Positions 9,677 through 21,509 of a DNA stretch of 21,509 bases are shown here, piece by piece. The stretch is taken from the NCBI GenBank assembly GCA_009746045.1, contig RPFO01001780.1, forward strand, positions 1 through 21,509, written 5' to 3'. Under the pieces are notes generated by a model that searched no databases, was not told the origin of the DNA, and saw only the letters and a list, made by a program, of their open reading frames with translations. Every line of letters begins with the position of its first letter. Position 1 is the stretch's first letter. The position numbers and the translations under genes are program-made. The stretch comes from Mesostigma viride. Lineage: Eukaryota; Streptophyta; Mesostigmatophyceae; Mesostigmatales; Mesostigmataceae.

Positions 9677-9724
9677 AGCCGAAAATTAATCCTCATGTCA
9701 AGCCAAAAATTAATCCTCATGTCT
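9677..9724. repeat. 24-bp tandem duplication
   Basis: Two copies of a 24-bp unit differ at two positions (9677-9700 and 9701-9724; core AAAATTAATCCTCATGTC). They lie immediately before the family A insertion at 9733. Confidence 0.8.
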
Positions 9725-9732
9725 GCCGCCAT

Positions 9733-9927
9733 TAATGAATTAATTGATTAATTGACACGTGACTGCATCACGTGAGCATAAGTTCTCAGTGGGAGGGGAA
9801 CATGGGATGGAATGGAGGATGTAAGCTATCTAGGTCCTAGTTACAGGGTTGTGGGCACCACGGCCCGAATCGCTATGAATGCCATACGCGGTCACACGCG
9901 GAGCCCCCACAGACTTGGGGGTGGTCT
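9733..9927 (-). mobile_element. LINE family A, short 3' copy with target-site duplications
   Basis: An (AATT)-type tail (9733-9754) is followed by the hairpin at 9756-9774 and about 150 bp nearly identical to the 3' UTR of copies 1 and 2. It ends abruptly at a GGTGGTCT point, so it is strongly 5'-truncated. The flanks GTCTGCCGCCAT (9721-9732) and GTCTGCTGCCAT (9924-9935) match at 11 of 12 bases and look like a target-site duplication. This supports insertion by target-primed reverse transcription on the minus strand. Confidence 0.75.
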
Positions 9928-9935
9928 GCTGCCAT

Positions 9936-9989
9936 AGATTAATTAATTAATTCATTAATAGACACGTTTGCCAAAGTTATCACGTGACA
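9936..9989 (-). mobile_element. Further (AATT)n tail with CACGT hairpin remnant
   Basis: A second tail (9937-9960) begins right after the duplication of the previous copy. It is followed by GACACGT and, 14 nt later, CACGTGAC. The hairpin is similar but has a longer loop. Beyond it the sequence is unlike family A and leads into the ORF1-like gene. This is either a different subfamily or the remains of another insertion at the same hotspot. Confidence 0.45.
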
Positions 9990-10012
9990 AGGCCACGAGC
10001 CACGAGATAGCC

Positions 10013-10126
10013 ATGGCTGACGGCGGAGCTCATAACTTTCACTTTTTAGCACCGAATTTAGCCGTGAATATCACAATCGACGCGTCTTTCTACGACGCGC
10101 ATGCTGATATAATTTTCCAAAGCTAG
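10013..10126 (+). CDS. Possible short upstream ORF (37 codons)
   Basis: An ATG in good context (GCCATGG) opens a 37-codon frame (MADGGAHNFHFLAP...) that stops 13 nt before the ATG of the ORF1-like gene. No family is recognised. It may be a regulatory upstream frame of the element or chance. Confidence 0.2.
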   Translation: MADGGAHNFHFLAPNLAVNITIDASFYDAHADIIFQS

Positions 10127-10139
10127 TACGCAATATACG

Positions 10140-11511
10140 ATGAGCAAACGCCTCTCGACGCAACGCAGCCTGGCGGCTGCGCTCGGCAATGAAAATACGC
10201 CTGCAGCTCCGGCTGCAGCTTCGCCCACCGGCCCAGAAGGCAGCGGCGCCACTAGCCAAGCTCTAGTGGTCGTCCAGCCCCCTACTGCGCCCGCCTCGCC
10301 AGCAGCGTCGCCCGAACCCAAGCTCAGTCGTCCTGACGGGCTTTTGGATGAGTATGACTTTGACGCCAGCCAGCCCGGCTATTTTGACAAGCTTACACAC
10401 GATCGCATCCTGGCCCACGTGTTTTTCGGGACGCATGCCTCTCTTATAGAACTATGCAAGCAGCTTTCCCACCAAGGTCGCCTTGTCAATGCCTTCCTCC
10501 AGAGGCGTAATTTCGGCAAGGACGTCCTCAACGCCCGCCGCCCCCCTCCAGCAATACGCCCTCTTTTCCCTCCTTGGACGCTCCATCGAGGAGCTTTGGC
10601 CCCCAAAGCCCCTCACCACCACCTTAACCGAATCCTCCATCCGCTCACTCCTCAAGGAGGCCCTCGAGCAGCACGTGGCCCCCATCGCTGCAGATGTGGC
10701 GGCCATGGGCAGCACGTTGGCTGCCGAGCTCCCCCTCCTCTCCACCATCTCCACCGCCACCTCCACTCTCCTCGCCTCCTCCACCGCCACCACCCCCACT
10801 CCGACGCCATCACCGCCCAGCTCCGTGACATCGACCAGCGTAGTTAAGGACAACGCCATCGCAGTCGAGGTTCTGCAGAACACCGCAGGCCTCACCGCCC
10901 AGGCGGTGAAGGACATTGCCGCCAAGCCAGCCCCTGCTGGCCTGGCCGGCGATGCTCCTCCCATCACCACTTGGGCGGACATGCAGCACGCCACCTCCAC
11001 CACCTCCGCCGTCGCAGCACAGCTCCAGCAGCAGACGCTCGACCTCCGCGAGGAGGCCGAGCTCGCCAAGCGCAGCCTCAACGCCATACTCAAGAACTTC
11101 GACATGGAAGAAGGTGAGAATTCCGAGAAGCTTGCACGTGCGTTCGAGAGCAAAATCCTTGCACGCATGGGCCTTCTTGGTGAGATCAAGCTGACCGCCC
11201 ACCGCCTCCCCCGCGCGCAGGGTAAGGCAGGGGCGCCTCCGCTTCTTCTCATCTTTGAGAGCCCAGCGGACAAGATTTCGTTTCTCAGACGCCGCAAGCG
11301 GCTCGAGAAGACTCACTTCACCGTGGACGACGACTTGACCCTGGCACAGCAACAACGGCGACGGGAGCTATGGCCGACCTACCTCCAGCTCCGGCAGACC
11401 AAGGCGGGCCAGCCGGTGTACTGGAAGGGGGCCGCCATCTACGTCGGCCACAAGCCCTGGCACGCGACCCCCTCGACCACCGCGGCCCCAGCAACTCCAG
11501 CCCCAGCCTAG
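10140..11511 (+). pseudogene. LINE ORF1-like (gag-like) gene with one frameshift
   Basis: Two overlapping frames make up one roughly 456-codon gene. The first runs from the ATG at 10140 (Pro/Ala-rich start, then a DEYDFDASQPGYFDKLTHDR segment) to a run of six C at 10541-10546. Dropping one C moves into the second frame (LQQYALFSLLGRSIEELWP) and continues to the TAG at 11509. The middle is Thr/Ser/Ala/Pro-rich. A helix-prone stretch (LQQQTLDLREEAELAKRSL) resembles the coiled coil of ORF1 proteins. The C-terminus (FESPADKISFLRRRKRLEKT, then DDDLTLAQQQRRRELWP and a Tyr/Trp-Lys-Gly-Ala-Ile-Tyr-Val end) follows the pattern of the nucleic-acid-binding C-terminal domain of LINE ORF1 proteins. No ORF2 follows on this strand. 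A real frameshift mutation is the simplest reading; a sequencing error or programmed shift is possible. Confidence 0.6.
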
Positions 11512-11616
11512 GGGAATACAGCAGCAGTAGTGTAGAATAGTTAGACAGTGGCCTTGTACATGCCCGCCTACTACAGGCACTATACCAGCTGAGGCCTAGC
11601 CTTTTTAGTCATGTAC

Positions 11617-11681
11617 ATGTGTGCCTATGATGAGCCTATTAATTAATTAATTAATTAATTAATGTGTGCCTATGATGAGCC
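11617..11681. mobile_element. Tail-only insertion with 20-bp direct repeats
   Basis: An exact 20-bp repeat (ATGTGTGCCTATGATGAGCC at 11617-11636 and 11662-11681) flanks nothing but a 25-bp (TTAA)n tract. This is what an extreme 5'-truncated LINE insertion, tail only, would leave. The tract is self-complementary, so its orientation is unknown. Confidence 0.6.
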
Positions 11682-11912
11682 ACCCTCCAGATGATGCCTA
11701 GCTTTATTTAATTATGCAGTGCCCATGCAGGGAGTCCCTCCCTGCTGAGAAGCCATGCCCTAGCTCTCGTATAGCCATGATTTCTGGATTCTCCCGATTT
11801 CTGGCCTGCGCTGGTTGTCTCCTTGATGATGATCTTCCCCCACCTGGCATGCTCCCCCTTAACTGGGCATAGCGTGATAGACCATGAGGGTGCAGGTGCC
11901 CTGGTGCACCTA

Positions 11913-12911
11913 GAGCTAGCAAAAAAAAATTAAATTAAATTATAACATGCCTCCGTGGGGAGGTCATGTAGCACATATTCCATGATGGATGGGGTGGAGG
12001 AAGCCGCGTGATCGAACTATACTAACGCTAGGCTATCTAGAAAATCCTAACTACACTACTCATCAAAACGCCTCCTCCGCTTGGGGGGAGGTGGCTTGCC
12101 CACAGGGTCGGGCGTGTGCGCCTTGACAATCTTCTTCCACCGCGTCTTGTCCTGCATGACAGTCCAAAGACGGGAGAGAGAGTGTATGCGGTGCTCAAAC
12201 TGGGCTGGGACCACTAGGTCGTCCAGCAACATCTGAACGTAGTTGGTGACAGGTTTCCCTACCCTTTTGGGAATGTCCGCGGGGCCAGGCCAGGTCAGAA
12301 TATGCCGCCCTGGCTGGCCAAGCCGCTGGGGGCCGGCCAGACCAAGGGTGGTGTCGACCTGGCTAGTGCGGGCAAGGTGTCCTACAAATGCTATCCTACG
12401 CTGCCTAATCTCGTCCGAAACACGAGGCATGCCATGATACAAAGACTCTGATGACGGACGCTCGGAAAAACCTACGTTAAGGACCTGCCGGAGCATCCTG
12501 TAAACTGTGCTGTCGAGCCGAGCTGCCAGTTTGGGTGGGAGGGTCCACGCCTCGGCGCCATACGTGAGCACCGTGAGGACGAGGACCTTGAAGAGCATGC
12601 GTTTGCGGTGCCCGTCCAGGCCCTTCGAGCGCCAGTAAGGTGTGAGCGAACGGAGCTTGGCCCAGGCGAGGGCGATGCGGGTGTCCACATCGTCGTCGGT
12701 GTCAGGAAGCCAGCTCCCCAACAGCTTGAAGCGGTCGCGGAACGGGACCTCCGTCCCGTCGAGCAGGCGCGGCAGCGGTGGTTTACTGGAGGCCCCTATC
12801 ACCATCGCCTCAGTCTTGACACTAATCTCCAACCCCACCGCCCGCGCCTCCAGGCCCAGGCAGTCCAGCCAGGTCTGAATGTGCTCGGGGCGCTCGATGA
12901 GGAGCTAGCAA
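11913..12911 (-). mobile_element. 5'-truncated LINE, family B, with 10-bp target duplication
   Basis: On the minus strand the element runs from about 12901 down to an A/T-rich tail at 11921-11940 (AAAAAAAAATTAAATTAAATT on the plus strand). GAGCTAGCAA occurs at both edges (11913-11922 and 12902-12911), the expected target-site duplication. The content is the C-terminal part of ORF2 plus about 125 bp of 3' UTR, also found at 5685-5974. Confidence 0.82.
12056..12901 (-). CDS. LINE ORF2 C-terminal fragment (reverse transcriptase end)
   Basis: This is an open frame of about 280 codons without a proper start, because the element is truncated just after RT motif C. It begins at LIERPEHIQTWLDCLGLEARA and continues GLEISVKTEAMVIG, FKLLGSWLPD, TYGAEAWTLPP and GHLARTSQVDT. 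It ends in a basic KRRRRFDE tail and a stop at 12056. The catalytic YADD is absent, so no activity is expected. It served as the reference for recognising the broken copies at 304-779, 2218-3390 and 13022-13530. Confidence 0.85.
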   Translation of the reverse strand, partial: LIERPEHIQTWLDCLGLEARAVGLEISVKTEAMVIGASSKPPLPRLLDGTEVPFRDRFKLLGSWLPDTDDDVDTRIALAWAKLRSLTPYWRSKGLDGHRKRMLFKVLVLTVLTYGAEAWTLPPKLAARLDSTVYRMLRQVLNVGFSERPSSESLYHGMPRVSDEIRQRRIAFVGHLARTSQVDTTLGLAGPQRLGQPGRHILTWPGPADIPKRVGKPVTNYVQMLLDDLVVPAQFEHRIHSLSRLWTVMQDKTRWKKIVKAHTPDPVGKPPPPKRRRRFDE

Positions 12912-13021
12912 GGGTAGCTTACATTCCCACCCTTGCATGAAGTAGCCTAGAATGTATTAAAAGCCATATGCCCCATTCTCAGGGATATGTGCTACATTTA
13001 CTGCCAACGGAGTGATGTTGA

Positions 13022-13530
13022 TAATTAATTAATTAATTAATTAATTAATTAATTAATTAATTAATTAATTAATCGACACGTGACTGCGTCACGTGAGCAT
13101 AAGTCCTCAGTGGGAGGGGAACATGGGATGGAATGGATGGTATAAGCTATCTAGGTCCTAGTTACAGGGTTGTGGGCACCACGGCCCGAATCGCTATGAA
13201 TGCCATACGCGGTCACACGCGGAGCCCCCACAGACTTGGGGGTGGTCTCCTTCATCACTACTTGCCATCTATCCTTGCGTACCATCTGCTTCCATATTAC
13301 AGACAAACCAGGAGGCTGCCCGGGTGTGAGCCCGTCACGTCTAGTGTAGCACATGTCCATGCCGAGTCTATCACGAAAAGTCCACGTGTGGCGGCCCTGC
13401 CGCGTGCGGCCTGGGGCACGCCAGGTGAGGACATATCGCCCAGGCTGGGCGGGCTTGGTGCCAGCTAGTCTATCTGATGTATCTACCTGATCTCTGCGGG
13501 CCAGGTGCCAGGCTAGGCCCAGGCGCCAGT
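13022..13530 (-). mobile_element. LINE family A, 3' end copy 2
   Basis: It has the longest tail in the window, about 52 bp of (AATT)n at 13022-13073, then the hairpin at 13077-13095. The 3' UTR and ORF2 C-terminal remnants follow, roughly 95% identical by eye to 304-779. Similarity ends at a GGCCCAGGCGCC string in both copies, although their outer flanks differ. Confidence 0.82.
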
Positions 13531-13777
13531 GCCTAATAGATAATCATAGATCGATGGGGTTTTCGATAATTTATAATTAGATTGATCATCATGTAAAGCG
13601 CCACCCACCCTACACCCACGAGCTTGACAACAGCCAGGCAGCTTCGGTCTGGTACTCACAAACTCCACAGTAACAAACTAGCAATAGCATAACCGCTTCG
13701 GTCTCATTAGATCCGTTCAGCTGCATGCTCCTTTCCAATGCAGTGGGCACACCAATGAAGTGCTAAATGTCAAATAA
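13531..13777. other. No gene seen; downstream flank of the thioredoxin reductase gene
   Basis: Nothing coding was recognised. GCTTCGGTCT occurs twice (about 13642 and 13696). The segment separates the LINE copy from the poly(A) signal of the minus-strand gene. Confidence 0.4.
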
Positions 13778-13783
13778 TTTATT
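13778..13783 (-). terminator. Candidate poly(A) signal AATAAA
   Basis: On the minus strand AATAAA (in GAAATAAATTA) lies about 130 nt past the SECIS element. It is well placed to end the thioredoxin reductase transcript. The motif is short and this lineage's preferred signal is unknown. Confidence 0.4.
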
Positions 13784-13909
13784 TCATCAAATGTGCACCC
13801 ACTGGCTCGCCATGAGTGGGCCAGTAAGGGAAAAAAACTGTCATACAATCATGAATATACGTGAGAGCTGGTGTTGCTGGAAGCGGACAAGCAACTTCCT
13901 ACGGTAAGC

Positions 13910-13974
13910 CAGGTAACTTCTCAGACATGCCCCCTGCAGACTTGGCATTTCAGGGCACGCCGTCATCCGACCTG
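13910..13974 (-). promoter_or_regulatory. SECIS element in the thioredoxin reductase 3' UTR
   Basis: A SECIS recodes UGA as selenocysteine by recruiting SBP2 and the Sec-specific elongation factor. On the minus strand the lower helix is CAGGT (13974-13970) with ACCTG (13914-13910). The quartet strand is ATGA (13966-13963), matched by TGA (13923-13921). An upper helix GGCGTGCCCTG (13961-13951) pairs with CAGGG-GG-CATGTC (13936-13924), including two G·U pairs and a two-G bulge. The apical loop is 14 nt and starts with AAA (13950-13948). Twelve nucleotides separate ATGA from AAA, the usual spacing. It sits about 660 nt after the TAA stop, on the same strand as the TGA-containing frame. Folding was done by eye. 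Confidence 0.8.
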
Positions 13975-14440
13975 TGCTATCCATCGCTCTCTAGTGAAAC
14001 TATGGGGCAGGAACCTCACAGCTAGAAAAGTATAGACCGATAAACAAGGTTCCAATGTGCGATCGTGGCAGCACCTCAATACCTCGCGCCTTCTCGTGGC
14101 ACCTTCAAACCACAGGCTTCAACCCAAGAGGGCCTCAACCTGCTGACGTCTACCCAGAGACAGCGCCACGAAAACAGCTCCGTGCTACCGCGCCCGCACA
14201 CGCAAAAAAAACATCCAAGTCCACCGGTCTCCACCCGCCATCGCCATGAGGAGCCAGCCGCGCCGTTGAGGACCCACGAGGGACGACCGCGACCCTGTCA
14301 GCATGCCCTCCCCCCCCCTGGACTAGCACACTCGACATGGCACCCACCCACCACCCACCGAACCCGCGCGGTACCGAGGGGTCGCCACTCCTTGGCAACC
14401 AGCAACCCTCCCCCCACGGGCCGGTATAATAAGCTACAAG

Positions 14441-14603
14441 GTGGTCACAATCCAGACTTCCCGGAGCACCTTCCGCAGACCTCGAGACGACCTTGATCCG
14501 AGACCACAGAGAAAGTGGTCACTTAATCACGGTCGCAAATGCCCGGTAAGGGTGGTCATCGTGAAAGGTGGTCACTGTAGAGTGGTCACTATAGGGTGGT
14601 CGT
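14441..14603. repeat. Six GTGGTCAC-like motifs in the 3' UTR
   Basis: GTGGTCAC or a one- or two-base variant occurs at 14441, 14515, 14552, 14568, 14582 and 14596 (plus strand; GTGACCAC in the mRNA). The motifs are irregularly spaced between the stop codon and the SECIS. Some can pair with nearby GTGGTC strings in the transcript. Confidence 0.6.
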
Positions 14604-14634
14604 GCATCCCACGTGGGCGTCCCCAACAGCGGCT

Positions 14635-20823
<6,189 letters not shown>

Positions 20824-21249
20824 CTGCAGGGAGGTTAGAAAGAATCACCAGACACAGATGGGCGTCAAAGGAGCCTCAGTGGGAAAGGAAAATCACTATC
20901 TGAATAGTACCACATCACTATCTAAATACTAGTTTAGTCCGACATCACTATCCCTATACAGCAGCTTACAATGAGACATTCAGCGGACGTAACTTTCAGA
21001 AAGGTCAGGTCTGTTGAAAACAGAACCGAACATAACCGTGTTATAAATCTATTGTATGTACGCTATCTTATATTCCCTATTTATAAAGCTTAGCACCCAC
21101 CTTTCTGCATACTAAGTGGAACTAATTTTGTCAACAAACTGACCCCCCATGGAAAGGTCGGCTGACTTTCTGGATAATGCCCAGATTCCTTGCACTCGGG
21201 TGGGTGGCGCTTCGTCTGCACCACCGCATAAAAGCCCTTTGTCGTCAAG

Positions 21250-21509
21250 GTGCCCCCCTTTCCTCTAATCGGGGCCCATATTTGTTAAGATACCCCCCTT
21301 TTCTCTAATCGGGACCCTTATTCGTTAAGATACCCCCCTTTCCTCTAATCGGGACCCTTATTCGTTAAGATACCCCCCTTTCCTCTAATCGGGACCCTTA
21401 TTCGTTAAGATACCCCCTTTCCTCTAATCGGGACCCTTATTCGTTAAGATACCCCCCTTTCCAATCGGGGCCCTTATTCGTTAAGATACCCCCCTTTCCT
21501 CTAATCGGC
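21250..21509. repeat. 40-bp minisatellite running off the right edge
   Basis: About six and a half copies of a 40-bp unit (TACCCCCCTTTCCTCTAATC followed by GGGACCCTTATTCGTTAAGA). Small length changes occur in the C run, and a 4-nt loss occurs in one unit. It is probably inside an upstream intron of the thioredoxin reductase gene. Confidence 0.9.

Noticed and set aside
14475-14581. Alternative SECIS candidates close to the stop (for example around 14475-14560 minus)
   Set aside because: These have TGA/GAT-like strings but only 4-6 bp stems and no AA in the apical loop. The structure at 13910-13974 is clearly better.
21128-21250. Minus-strand stretch reading KGFYAVVQTKRHPPECKES as a possible upstream thioredoxin reductase exon
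   Set aside because: It does not match the NADPH-domain region expected before the GLDAAGV exon and has no matching splice phase or motif.

Overview
The window is eukaryotic nuclear DNA. It has spliced genes with GT-AG introns, GC-rich third codon positions in exons set in AT-richer, repeat-laden introns, LINE retrotransposon debris and minisatellites. The best guess is a green alga or another alga/protist that uses selenocysteine. That guess rests on a selenocysteine-type thioredoxin reductase, donors such as GTGAG/GTGCG, acceptors such as GCAG/CCAG, and long minisatellite-filled introns. The sequence alone does not settle the taxon.

Layout. Positions 1-6.2 kb are a graveyard of mobile elements. 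It holds a 3' end of a LINE family ('family A') with an (AATT)n tail and a conserved terminal hairpin, and a broken reverse-transcriptase gene (2.2-3.4 kb). That gene is interrupted by a 1.9 kb element with 15-bp terminal inverted repeats flanked by TTAA. Next come a short element bounded by inverted tail motifs (5.3-5.54 kb) and two tandem 3'-UTR fragments of a second LINE family ('family B'). Positions 6.8-8.3 kb hold one intact intronless gene for a leucine-rich-repeat (F-box/AMN1-like) protein. Positions 8.3-9.7 kb show no gene. Positions 9.7-13.5 kb are again retroelement material: a short family A copy with target-site duplications, a LINE ORF1-like gene with one frameshift, a tail-only insertion flanked by 20-bp direct repeats, a 5'-truncated family B LINE with 10-bp duplications, and a second 0.5 kb family A copy.

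Positions 13.8-21.5 kb hold the 3' half of a gene on the minus strand, the main result here. Six exons, separated by five phase-0 introns, encode the C-terminal ~206 residues of a high-molecular-weight, animal-type thioredoxin reductase. The reading frame ends Ser-Gly-Cys-TGA-Gly-TAA, the classic Gly-Cys-Sec-Gly tail. About 660 nt past the stop, the same strand folds into a good SECIS element (AUGA, 12 nt, AAA, UGA, with helices on both sides), followed by an AATAAA. The 5' exons lie beyond the right edge.

The introns of this gene carry minisatellites (49, 49, 62, 40 and 19 bp units) and repeatedly contain near-copies of their own splice junctions. In the 1.76 kb intron the 3' splice site appears to have been copied more than a dozen times, ten of them within a 49-bp minisatellite.
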